Under the pieces are notes generated by a model. It made no database searches and was not told the origin of the DNA. It saw only the letters and a list, made by a program, of their open reading frames with translations. Of a DNA stretch of 64,000 nt, positions 53,225-64,000 are shown in pieces. Source of the stretch: Hippophae tibetana (lineage: Eukaryota; Streptophyta; Magnoliopsida; Rosales; Elaeagnaceae); contig CM072803.1 of the NCBI GenBank assembly GCA_037013495.1, forward strand, positions 52,589,627 through 52,653,626, given 5' to 3'. Position numbers and translations under genes: made by a program. Positions within the stretch are counted from its first letter, which is position 1. Each line of letters begins with the position of its first letter.

Positions 53225-54318
53225 TCCCAATATTCTATCATTATTTTGTTTCATTCGTAAGTCTTAATTCCCACCACTATCAAATTCATTCATATTTTAT
53301 TACCTCTCCTCACAAGGGAAAAAGGTGATGGCTAGAGGTGGTTATAGACATTATTTGGTAACTTCTTGTTACGTAGCATGAACCATTGCCATAGAGGAAA
53401 AGCATAATAATTCCAATCTTATTTCTTTGCTTCTTACCTAGAGAATGGGTTTCAAAAACTAGATTCTTAGGAGGAAAGACACAACCAAATTTAATTTCAC
53501 TACGGTGCATTCTAACACAACTAGAATAACTTTTAAATAGGTTGAGAATATTGATGTCATAAATGAGTTAAAAATGAGAAATATTGATCTCTTATACGAA
53601 ATAATGAACAAAATTTCAAACGTTTCATAGTTTTAAACTTCAATTCTTAATAAATTTAATTTAAATATATCAAAATTATAATGATAAAAAATTTGGATTA
53701 TTTATTCAGCGACAAATTATTGTAAAATATAAATGACAAAATGTTTAAGTTTTCTTTTCCACTTATTTATTTTTCCCAATATTCTATCATTATTTTGTTT
53801 CCTTCGTAAGTCTTAATTCCCAACACAATCAAATTCGTTCAAATTTTATTACCTCTCCTCCAAAGGGAAAAGGTGATGGCTAGAGGTGGTTTTAGACATT
53901 ATTTGGTAGCTTCTTGTTACGTAGCATGAACCATTTCCATAGAGGATAAGCATAATATTTCCAATCTTATTTCTTTGCTTCTCACTCATAGAATGGTTTT
54001 TAAAAACTAGATTCTTATGAGGAAAGAAAACCAAATTTAATTTCAATACGGTTTATCAACACAACTAGAATAACTTATAAATAAGTTTAGAATATTGATG
54101 TCATAAATGAGTTAAAAATGTGAAATATTGATCGCTTATACGAAATAATGACCAAAATTTAACTCTTTTCATAGTTTTACATTTTAAGTCGTAATAAAGT
54201 GCATTTAAATATATCATAATTATAATGATAAAAAATTTGGAGTATTTATTCAGCGACAAATTATTTGTAAAATATAAATGACAAAATGTTTAAGTTTTCT
54301 TTTCCACTTATTTATTTT
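53225..54318. repeat. Two junction monomers linking kind B 6-mers to 4-mers
   Basis: The monomer at 53225 starts as canonical type 1 but ends with TTTGGATTATTTATT and AATTATTGTAAAAT, a tail otherwise seen only near 33390-33422. The monomer at 53774 (545 bp) is type 2' with GGTTTTTAAAAAC and TTATGAGG, otherwise seen only near 43563-43587. It switches to a type 1b/1c-like tail at about 54230. These two monomers thus share one private marker with the first 18-mer copy and another with the second. Confidence 0.85.
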
Positions 54319-56513
54319 TGCCAATATTGTATCATTATTTTGATTCATTCGTAAGAGTTAATTCCCACCACTATCAAATTCATTCATATTTTATAACCTC
54401 TCCTCACAAGGGAAAAAGGTGATGGCTAGAGGTGGTTATAGACATTATTTGGTAACTTCTTGTAACGTAGCATGAACCATTGCCATAGAGGAAAAGCATA
54501 ATAATTCCAATCTTATTTCTTTGCTTCTTACCTAGAGAATGGGTTTCAAAAATTAGATTCTTAGGAGGAAAGACGCAACCAAATTTAATTTCACTACGGT
54601 GCATTCTAACACAACTAGAATAACTTTTAAATAGGTTGAGAATATTGATGTCATAAATGAGTTAAAAATGAGAAATATTGATCTCTTATACGAAATAATG
54701 AACAAAATTTCAAACGTTTCATAGTTTTAAACTTCAATTCTTAATAAATTTAATTTAAATATATCAAAATTATAATGATAAAAAATTTGGAGTATTTATT
54801 CAGCGACAAATTATTTGTAAAATATAAATGACGAAATGTTTAAGTTTTCTTTTCCACTTATTTATTTTTCCCAATATTCTATCATTATTTTGTTTCCTTC
54901 TTAAGTCTTAATTCCCAACACAATCAAATTCGTTCAAATTTTATTACCTCTCCTCCAAAGGGAAAAGGTGATGGCTAGAGGTGCTTTTAGACATTATTTG
55001 GTAGCTTCTTGTTACGTAGCCTGAACCATTGCCATAGAGGATAAGCATAATATTTCCAATCTTATTTCTTTGCTTCTTACTCATAGAATGGGTTTGAAAA
55101 ACTAGATTCTTAGGAGGAAAAGCACAACCAAATTTAATTTCAATACGTTGTATTCCAACACGACCAGAATAACTTATAAATAAGTTGAGAATATTGATTT
55201 TATAAATGAGTTAAAAATGTGAAATATTGATCTCTTATACGAAATAATGAACAAAATTTCAAACATTTCATAGTTTTACATTTCAAGTTGTAATAAATTT
55301 CATTTAAATATATCATAATTATAATGATAAAAAATTCGAAGTATTTATTTACCTACAAATTATTTTTAAAATAGAAATGAGAAACCTTTTTTGTTTTATT
55401 TTCCACTTATTAAGTTTTCCCAATAGTCTATCATTATTTTCTTTCCTTTGTAAGTCTTAATTCATACCACAATCAAATTCATTCAAATATTTCTCCCTCT
55501 TTTCCCAAGGGAAAAATGTGATAGCTAGATGTGGTTTAAGATATTATTTGCTAACTTGTTGTTACGTAGCCTGAAACATTGCTATAGAGGATAAGCATAA
55601 TATTTCAAAACTTATTTCTTAGCTTCCTACTCATAGAATTGGTTTTGAAAACTAGATTCTTAGGAGGAAAGAGATCCCCAAATTTAATTTCAATACAGTG
55701 CATTCCAACACAACCAGAATAACTTATAAATAAGTTGAGAATATTGATGTCATAAATGAATTAAAAATGAGAAATATTGATCCCTTATACGACATAATGA
55801 ACAAAATTTCAAACTTTTCATAGTTTTACATTTCAAGTCGTAATAAATTACATTTAAATATATTATAATTATAATGACAAAATATTTGGAGTATTTATTC
55901 AGCCACAAATTATTTGTAAAATAAAAATGAGAAAATGTTTAAGTTTTCTTTTCCACTTATCTATTTGTCTTAATATTCTATCATTATTTTGTTTCCTTCG
56001 TAAGTGTTAATTCCCACGAAAATCAAATTCATTCAAATTTTATTACCTCTCCTCCGAAGGGAAAAATCGGATGGCTAGAGATGGGTTTAGACACTATTTG
56101 GTAACTTCTTGTTACGTAGCATGAACCATTGCCATAGAGGATAAGCATAATATTTCCTATCTAATTTATTTGCTTCTTACTCATAGAATGGGTTTAAAAA
56201 ACTAGATTCTTAGGAGGAAAGACAACCAAATTTAATTTCAATACGGTTTATCAACACAACCAGAATAACTTATAAATAAGTTTAGAATATTGATGTCATA
56301 AATGAGTTAAAAATGAGAAATATTGATCGCTTATACGAAATAATGAACAAAATTTCACTCTTTTCATGGTTTTACATTTTAAGTCGTAATAAAGTGCATT
56401 TAAATATATCATAATTATAATGATAAAATATTTGGAGTATTTATTCAGCCACAAATTATTTGTAAAATAGAAATGAGAAAATATTTAAGATTTCTCTTCC
56501 ACTTATTCATTTT
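54319..56513. repeat. Four-monomer unit opening with type 1c (1c-2-3-4), 2195 bp
   Basis: Monomer starts are 54319, 54869, 55418 and 55968. The first has the 1c signature (TGCCAATATTG, GTAAGAGTTAATTCC, TTGTAACGTAGC, AAGACGCAACC). The type 3 monomer shares AACTTGTTGTTACG with the fused monomer at 52675 rather than the usual AACTTCTTGTTACG. The unit is the last four monomers of a kind B 6-mer and has the same length as the ordinary 4-mer although its opening monomer differs. Confidence 0.88.
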
Positions 56514-58708
56514 TCCCAATATTCTATCATTATTTTGTTTCATTCGTAAGTCTTAATTCCCACCACTATCAAATTCATTCATATTTTATAACCTCTCCTC
56601 ACAAGGGAAAAAGGTGATGGCTAGAGGTGGTTATAGACATTATTTGGTAACTTCTTGTTACGTAGCATGAACCATTGCCATAGAGGAAAAGCATAATAAT
56701 TCCAATCTTATTTCTTTGCTTCTTACCTAGAGAATGGGTTTCAAAAACTAGATTCTTAGGAGGAAAGACACAACCAAATTTAATTTCACTACGGTGCATT
56801 CTAACACAACTACAATAACTTTTAAATAGGTTGAGAATATTGATGTCATAAATGAGTTAAAAATGAGAAATATTGATCTCTTATACGAAATAATGAACAA
56901 AATTTCAAACGTTTCATAGTTTTAAACTTCAATTCTTAATAAATTTAATTTAAATATATCAAAATTATAATGATAAAAAATTTGGAGTATTTATTCAGTG
57001 ACAAATTATTTGTAAAATATAAATGACTAAATGTTTAAGTTTTCTTTTCCACTTATTTATTTTTCCCAATATTCTATCATTATTTTGTTTCCTTCTTAAG
57101 TCTTAATTCCCAACACAATCAAATTCGTTCAAATTTTATTACCTCTCATCCAAAGGGAAAAGTTGATGGCTAGAGGTGGTTTTAGACATTATTTGGTAGC
57201 TTCTTGTTACGTAGCATGAACCATTGCCATAGAGGATAAGCATAATATTTCCAATCTTATTTCTTTGCTTCTTACTCATAGAATGTGTTTGAAAAACTAG
57301 ATTCTTAGGAGGAAAAGCACAACCAAATTTAATTTCAATACGTTGTATTCCAACACGACCAGAATAACTTATAAATAAGTTGAGAATATTGATGTTATAA
57401 ATGAGTTAAAAATGTGAAATATTGATCTCTTATACGAAATAATGAACAAAATTTCAAACATTTCATAGTTTTACATTTCAAGTTGTAATAAATTTCATTT
57501 AAATATATCATAATTATAATGATAAAAAATTCGAAGTATTTATTTACCTACAAATTATTTTTAAAATAGAAATGAGAAACCTTTTTTGTTTTCTTTTCCA
57601 CTTATTAAGTTTTCCCAATAGTCTATCATTATTTTCTTTCCTTTGTAAGTCTTAATTCATACCACAATCAAATTCATTCAAATATTTCTCCCTCTCTTCC
57701 CAAGGGAAAAATGTGATAGCTAGATGTGGTTTAAGATATTATTTGCTAACTTCTTGTTACGTAGCCTGAAACATTGCTATAGAGGATAAGCATAATATTT
57801 CAAAACTTATTTCTTAGCTTCCTACTCATAGAATTGGTTTTGAAAACTAGATTCTTAGGAGGAAAGAGATACCCAAATTTAATTTCAATACAGTGCATTC
57901 CAACACAACCAGAATAACTTATAAATAAGTTGAGAATATTGATGTCATAAATGAATTAAAAATGAGAAATATTGATCCCATATACGACATAATGAACAAA
58001 ATTTCAAACTTTTCATAGTTTTACATTTCAAGTCGTAATAAATTACATTTAAATATGTTATAATTATAATGACAAAATATTTGGAGTATTTATTCAGCCA
58101 CAAATTATTTGTAAAATAAAAATGAGAAAATTTTTAAGTTTTCTTTTCCACTTATCTATTTGTCTTAATATTCTATCATTATTTTGTTTCCTTCGTAAGG
58201 GTTAATTCCCACGAAAATCAAATTCATTCAAATTTTATTACCTCTCCTCCGAAGGTAAAAATGGGATGGCTAGAGATGGGTTTAGACACTATTTGGTAAC
58301 TTCTTGTTACGTAGCATGAACCATTGCCATAGAGGATAAGCATAATATTTCCTATCTAATTTATTTGCTTCTTACTCATAGAATGGGTTTAAAAAACTAG
58401 ATTCTTAGGAGGAAAGACAACCAAATTTAATTTCAATACGGTTAATCAACACAACCAGAATAACTTATAAATAAGTTTAGAATATTGATGTCATAAATGA
58501 GTTAAAAATGAGAAATATTGATCGCTTATACCAAATAATGAACAAAATTTCACTCTTTTCATGGTTTTACATTTTAAGTCGTAATAAAGTGCATTTAAAT
58601 ATATCATAATTATAATGATAAAATATTTGGAGTATTTATTCAGCCACAAATTATTTGTAAAATAGAAATGAGAAAATATTTAAGATTTCTCTTCCACTTA
58701 TTCATTTT
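56514..58708. repeat. Four-monomer HOR unit (1-2-3-4), 2195 bp, canonical
   Basis: Monomer starts are 56514, 57064, 57613 and 58163. Type 3 here is the AGATACCC / CCCATATAC subtype, unlike the unit just before it, and type 4 carries CGAAGGTAAAAATGGG and GGTTAATCAACAC. These subtype markers match 12628-14822 near the other end of the window, so this block belongs with the kind A family rather than with its left neighbour. Confidence 0.9.
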
Positions 58709-60355
58709 TCCCAATATTCTATCATTATTTTGTTTCATTCGTAAGTCTTAATTCCCACCACTATCAAATTCATTCATATTTTATAACCTCTCCTCACAAG
58801 GGAAAAAGGTGATGGCTAGAGGTGGTTATAGACATTATTTGGTAACTTCTTGTTACGTAGCATGAACCATTGCCATAGAGGAAAAGCATAATAATTCCAA
58901 TCTTATTTCTTTGCTTCTTACCTAGAGAATGGGTTTCAAAAACTAGATTCTTAGGAGGAAAGACACAACCAAATTTAATTTCACTACGGTGCATTCTAAC
59001 ACAACTAGAATAACTTTTAAATAGGTTGAGAATATTGATGTCATAAATGAGTTAAAAATGAGAAATATTGATCTCTTATACGAAATAATGAACAAAATTT
59101 CAAACCTTTCATAGTTTTAAACTTCAATTCTTAATAAATTTAATTTAAATATATAAAAATTATAATGATAAAAAATTTGGAGTATTTATTCAGCGACAAA
59201 TTATTTGTAAAATATAAATGACAAAATGTTTATGTTTTCTTTTCCACTTATTTATTTTTCCCAATATTCTATCATTATTTTGTTTCCTTCGTAAGTCTTA
59301 ATTCCCAACACAATCAAATTCGTTCAAATTTTATTACCTCTCCTCCAAAGGGAAAAGGTGATGGCTAGAGGTGGTTTTAGACATTATTTGGTAGCTTCTT
59401 GTTACGTAGCATGAACCATTGCCATAGAGGATAAGCATAATATTTCCAATCTTATTTCTTTGCTTCTCACTCATAGAATGGGTTTGAAAAACTAGATTGT
59501 TAGGAGGAAAGACACAACCAAATTTAATTTCAATACGGTTTATCAACACAACCAGAATAACTTATAAATAAGTTTAGAATATTGATGTCATAAATGAGTT
59601 AAAAATGAGAAATATTGATCGCTTATACGAAATAATGACCAAAATTTAACTCTTTTCATAGTTTTACATTTTAAGTCGTAATAAAGTGCATTTAAATATA
59701 TCATAATTATAATGATAAAATATTTGGAGTATTCATTCAGCCACAAATTATTTCTAAAATAGAAATGAGAAAATATTTAAGTTTTCTTTTCCACTTATTT
59801 ATTTTTCTCAATATTCTATCATTATTTTGTTTCATTCGTAAGACTTAATTCCCACCACAATCAAATTCATTCAAATTTTATTACCTCTCTTCCCAAGGGA
59901 AAAAGGTGATGGCTAGAGATGGTTTTAGACATTCTTTGGTAACTTCTTGTAACGTAGCATGAACCATTGCCATAGAGGAAAAGCATAATAATTCCAATCT
60001 TATTTCTTTGCTTCTTACTTATAGAATGGGTTTGAAAAACTAGATTCTTAGGAGGAAAGACACAACCAAATTTAATTTCAATACGGTCCATTCTAACACA
60101 ACTAGAATAACTTTTAAATAGGTTGAGAATATTGATGTCATAAATGAGTTAAAAATGAGAAATATTGATCTCTTATACGAAATAATGAACAAAATTTCAA
60201 ACCTTTCATAGTTTTAAACTTCAATTCTTAATAAATTTAATTTAAATATATAAAAATTATAATGATAAAAAACTTGGAGTATTTATTCAGCGACAAATTA
60301 TTTGTAAAATATAAATGACAAAATGTTTAAGTTTTCTTTTCCACTTATTTATTTT
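58709..60355. repeat. Three monomers matching the opening of the kind A 6-mer (1-2'-5)
   Basis: Monomer starts are 58709, 59259 and 59806. They carry GTTTATGTTTTC, AGATTGTTAGGAGG, the 547-bp 2' length, TTGTAACGTAGC and ACGGTCCATTC, as at 14823-16469 and 18114-19760. The expected 2-3-4 does not follow; the array turns into mosaic sequence instead. Toward its end the type 5 copy has AAACCTTTCATAG and ATATATAAAAATTATAATG, type 1-like variants, so the departure from the 6-mer begins inside that monomer. Confidence 0.88.
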
Positions 60356-63300
60356 TCCCAATATTCTATCATTATTTTGTTTCCTTCGTAAGTCTTAATT
60401 CCCAACACAATCAAATTCGTTCAAATTTTATTACCTCTCCTCCAAAGGGAAAAGGTGATGGCTAGAGGTGGTTTTAGACATTATTTGGTAGCTTCTTGTT
60501 ACGTAGCATGAACCATTGCCATAGAGGATAAGCATAATATTTCCAATCTTATTTCTTTGCTTCTCACTCATAGAATGGGTTTGAAAAACTAGATTCTTTG
60601 GAGGAAAGACAACCAAATTTAATTTCAATACGGTTTATCAACACAACCAGAATAACTTATAAATAAGTTTAGAATATTGATGTCATAAATGAGTTAAAAA
60701 TGAGAAATATTGATCGCTTATACGAAATAATGACCAAAATTTAACTCTTTTCATAGTTTTACATTTTAAGTCGTAATAAAGTGCATTTAAATATATCATA
60801 ATTATAATGATAAAATATTTTCAGTATTCATTCAGCCACAAATTATTTCTAAAATAGAAATGAGAAAATATTTAAGTTTTCTTTTCCACTTATTTATTTT
60901 TCTCAATATTCTATCATTATTTTGTTTCATTCGTAAGTTTTAATTCCCACCACAATCAAATTCATTCATATTTTATTACCTCTACTCACAAGGGAATAAG
61001 GTGATGGCTAGAGGTGGTTATAGACATTCTTTGGTAACTTCTTGTTACATTGCATGAACCATTGCCATAAAGGAAAAGCATAATAATTCCAATCTTATTT
61101 CTTTGCTTCTTACTTATAGAATGGGTTTGAAAAACTAGATTCTTAGGAGGAAAGACACAACCAAATTTAATTTCAATACGGTCCATTCTAACACAACTAG
61201 AATAACTTTTAAATAGGTTGAGAATATTGATGTCATAAATGAGTTAAAAATGAGAAATATTGATCTCTTATACGAAATAATGAACAAAATTTCAAACTTT
61301 ACATAGTTTTACATTTCAAGTCGTAATAAATTCTGTTTAAATATATCATAATTATAATGATAAAAAATTTGGAGTATTTATTCAGCGACAAATTATTTGT
61401 AAAATAGAAATGACAAAATGTTTAAGTTTTCTTTTCCACTTATTTATTTTTCCCAATATTCTATCATTATTTTGTTTCCTTCGTAAGTCTTCATTCCCAC
61501 CACAATCAAATTCATTCATATTTTATTACCTCTCCTCACAAGGGAAAAAGGTGATGGCTAGAGGTGGTTATAGACATTATTTGGTAACTTCTTGTTACGT
61601 AGCATGAACCATTGCCATAGAGGAAAAGCATAATAATTCCAATCTTATTTCTTTGCTTCTTACCTATAGAATGGGTTTGAAAAACTAGATTCTTAGGAGG
61701 AAAGACACAACCAAATTTAATTTCACTACGGTGCATTCTAACACAACTAGAATAACTTTTAAATAGGTTGAGAATATTGATGTCATAAATGAGTTAAAAA
61801 TGAGAAATATTGATCTCTTATACGAAATAATGAACAAAATTTCAAACGTTTCATAGTTTTAAACTTCAATCCTTAATAAATTAAATTTAAATATATAAAA
61901 ATTATAATGATAAAAAATTAGGAGTATTTATTCAGCCACAAATTATTTTTAAAATAGATATGAGAAAATGTTTAAGTTTTCTTTTCCACTTATTTATTTT
62001 TCCCAATATTCTATCATTATTTTATTTCATTCGTAAGACTTAATTCCCACCACAATCAAATTCATTCAAATTTTATTACCTCTCTTCCCAAGGGAAAAAG
62101 GTGATGGCTAGAGATGGTTTTAGACATTCTTTGGTAACTTCTTGTTACGTAGCATGAACCATTGCCATGGAGGAAAAGCATAATAATTCCAATCTTATTT
62201 CTTTGCTTCTTACTCATAGAATGGGTTTCAAAAACTCTATTATTAGGAGAAAATAAAACCAAATTTAATTTCAATACGTTGTATTCCAACACAACTAGAA
62301 TAACTTATAAATAAGTTTAGAATATTGATGTTATAAATGAGTTAAAAATGAGAAATATTAATCTCTTATACGAAATAATGAACAAAATTTCAAACGTTTC
62401 ATAGTTTTAAACTTCAATTCTTAATAAATTTAATTTAAATATATCAAAATAATAATGATAAAAAATTTGGAGTATTTATTCAGCGACAAATTATTTGTAA
62501 AATTAAATGACAAAATGTTTAAGTTTTTTTTTCCACTTATTTATTTTTCCCAATATTGTATCATTATTTTGTTTTCATCGTAAGTCTTAATTCCCAACAC
62601 AATCAAATTCTTTCAAATCTTATTACCTCTCCTCCAAAGGGAAAAGGTGATGGCTAGAGGTGGTTTAGACATTATTTGGTAGCTTCTTGTTACGTAGCAT
62701 GAACCATTGCCATAGAGGATAAGCATAATATTTCCAATCCTATTTCTTTGCTTCTTACTCATAGAATGGGTTTGAAAAACTAGATTCTTAGGAGGAAAAG
62801 CACAACCAAATTTAATTTTAATACGTTGTATTCCAACACGACCAGAATAACTTATAAATAAGTTGAGAATATTGATGTTATAAATGAGTTAAAAATGTGA
62901 AATATTGATCTCTTATACGAAATAATGCACAAAATTTCAAACATTTCATAGTTTTACATTTCAAGTTGTAATAAATTTTATTTAAATATATCATAATTAT
63001 AATGATAAAAAATTCGAAGTATTTATTTACCTACAAATTATTTTTAAAATAGAAATGAGAAACCTTTTTTGTTTTCTTTTCCACTTATTAAGTTTTCCCA
63101 ATAGTCTATCATTATTTTCTTTCCTTTGTAAGTCTTAATTCATACCACAATCAAATTCATTCAAATATTTCTCCCTCTCTTCCAAAGGGAAAAGGTGATG
63201 GCTAGAGGTGGTTTTAGACATTATTTGGTAGCTTCTTGTTACGTAGCAGGAACCATTGCCATAGAGGATAAGCATAATAATTCCAATCTTATTTCTTTGC

Positions 63301-64000
63301 TTCTTACTCATAGAATGGGTTTGAAAAACTAGATTGTTAGGAGGAAAGACACAACCAAATTTAATTTCAATACGGTCCATTCTAACACAACTAGAATAAC
63401 TTTTAAATAGGTTGAGAATATTGATGTCATAAATGAGTTAAAAATGAGAAATATTGATCTCTTATACGAAATAATGAACAAAATTTCAAACGTTTCATAG
63501 TTTTAAACTTCAATTCTTATTAAATTTAATTTAAATATATCAAAATTATAATGATAAAAAATTTGGAGTATTTATTCAACCACAAATTATTTTTAAAATA
63601 GATATGAGAAAATGTTTAAGTTTTCTTTTCCACTTATTTATTTTTCCCAATATTCTATCATTATTTTGTTTCATTCGTAAGACTTAATTCCCACCACAAT
63701 CAAATTCATTCAAATTTTATTACCTCTCTTCCCAAGGGAAAAGGTGATGGCTAGAGGTGGTTTTAGACATTATTTGGTAGCTTCTTGTTACGTAGCATGA
63801 ACCATTGCCATAGAGGATAAGCATAATAATTCCAATCTTATTTCTTTGCTTCTTACTTATAGAATGGGTTTGAAAAACTAGATTCTTAGGAGGAAAGACA
63901 CAACCAAATTTAATTTCAATACGGTGCATTCTAACACAACTAGAATAACTTTTAAATAGGTTGAGAATATTGATGTCATAAATGAGTTAAAAATGAGAAA
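60356..64000. repeat. Right mosaic region, six monomers plus a partial one
   Basis: Monomer starts are 60356, 60901, 61451, 62001, 62548, 63096 and 63645. No fixed order is visible. 60356 is 2'-like (AGATTCTTTGGAGG). 60901 resembles the 8238 opening monomer (TCTCAATATT, GTAAGTTTTAATTCC). 62001 has the body of the 32370 monomer (CTCTATTATTAGGAG, AAATAAAACC). 62548 is type 2 with the special tail. 63096 has a type 3 head and type 2 body, and carries GTAGCAGGAACC where almost all copies have GTAGCATGAACC. Order is lost here as it is at the left edge. Confidence 0.83.
63645..64000. repeat. Partial monomer cut by the window edge
   Basis: The first 356 bp of a monomer with a type 5 head (TTCATTCGTAAGACTTAATT, TCTCTTCCCAAG) and a type 2 middle (GGTGGTTTTAGACATTATTT, GGTAGCTTC). 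It then returns to type 5/1 variants (CTTACTTATAGAATGGG, AACTTTTAAATAGG). It ends at the window boundary, not at a biological break, so the array continues. Confidence 0.9.

Larger units (their letters stand above)
1..64000. repeat. AT-rich satellite DNA array, ~549-bp monomer, 116 full copies
   Basis: The start motif TCCCAATATTCTATC (with small variants such as TCTCAATATT, TCTTAATATT, TGCCAATATT and TCCCAATAGT) recurs every 540-551 bp from base 1 to base 63645, always on the same strand. That gives 116 complete monomers and one partial. GC content, judged from sample lines, is roughly a quarter. No unique sequence separates monomers. The array enters and leaves the window in full, so its true length is larger. 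Period length, homogeneity and higher-order organisation fit a eukaryotic centromeric, pericentromeric or subtelomeric satellite. No telomere repeat, rRNA sequence or unrelated flank is present to say which. I do not recognise the family. Confidence 0.98.

Noticed and set aside
1-64000. CRISPR array
   Set aside because: The repeat unit is about 549 bp with no unique spacers; monomers adjoin directly.
1-64000. rDNA intergenic spacer subrepeats or telomeric array
   Set aside because: No rRNA gene sequence and no run of TTTAGGG, TTAGGG or related telomere units in either strand.
1-64000. Retrotransposon or DNA transposon insertion inside the array
   Set aside because: Every monomer boundary is accounted for at 540-551 bp spacing, leaving no room for an insertion; no terminal repeats, target duplications or transposase-like frames seen.
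1-64000. CENP-B box-like motif
   Set aside because: No match to the core NTTCGNNNNANNCGGGN pattern was seen; TTCGTAAG resembles only its first bases.

Overview
The whole 64 kb window is one uninterrupted tandem array of a very AT-rich satellite DNA. The monomer is about 549 bp. Using the conserved start motif TCCCAATATTCTATC as the origin, I count 116 complete monomers plus a 356-bp partial one at the right edge, all in the same orientation. Individual lengths run from 540 to 551 bp and average about 548.7 bp. No protein gene, tRNA, rRNA, transposon, CRISPR array or unique-sequence island interrupts it, and the array runs off both ends. The organism must be a eukaryote with large heterochromatic arrays. 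A flowering plant is my guess, because of the strong AT bias, a perfect TATAAATA in many monomers and apparent CpG decay, but I do not recognise the family and cannot name a species.

The interest lies in the organisation. Monomers fall into recognisable types, labelled here by diagnostic variants: 1 (with 1b and 1c), 2, 2', 3, 4 and 5. Types 1-2-3-4 form a basic four-monomer higher-order repeat (HOR) of 2195 bp. Larger units are built on that core: a 6-mer of 3291/3292 bp (1-2'-5-2-3-4), a different 6-mer of 3295 bp (1-1b-1c-2-3-4), an 8-mer of 4382 bp, an 11-mer of 6032 bp, and an 18-mer of 9873 bp that is itself duplicated in tandem.

Layout: 1-8237 is a mosaic of 15 monomers without a fixed HOR. 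8238-14822 holds three 4-mers. 14823-21405 holds two 6-mers of the first kind. 21406-27437 is an 11-mer containing two apparently identical adjacent monomers. 27438-37310 is the first 18-mer, and 37311 to about 45652 is a second, incomplete copy. 43887-53224 holds three copies of the second 6-mer, overlapping the end of that duplication; the third copy has lost one monomer through a fusion. 53225-54318 is a junction pair. 54319-58708 holds two 4-mers. 58709-60355 is a trimer like the start of the first 6-mer. 60356-64000 is again a mosaic like the left edge.

Nothing here works as a gene set. Short open frames recur because the monomer recurs, and I have not called them genes. The hybrid monomers, length variants and duplicated blocks are what unequal crossing-over and gene conversion would leave. 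All similarity statements come from reading by eye, not from alignment.
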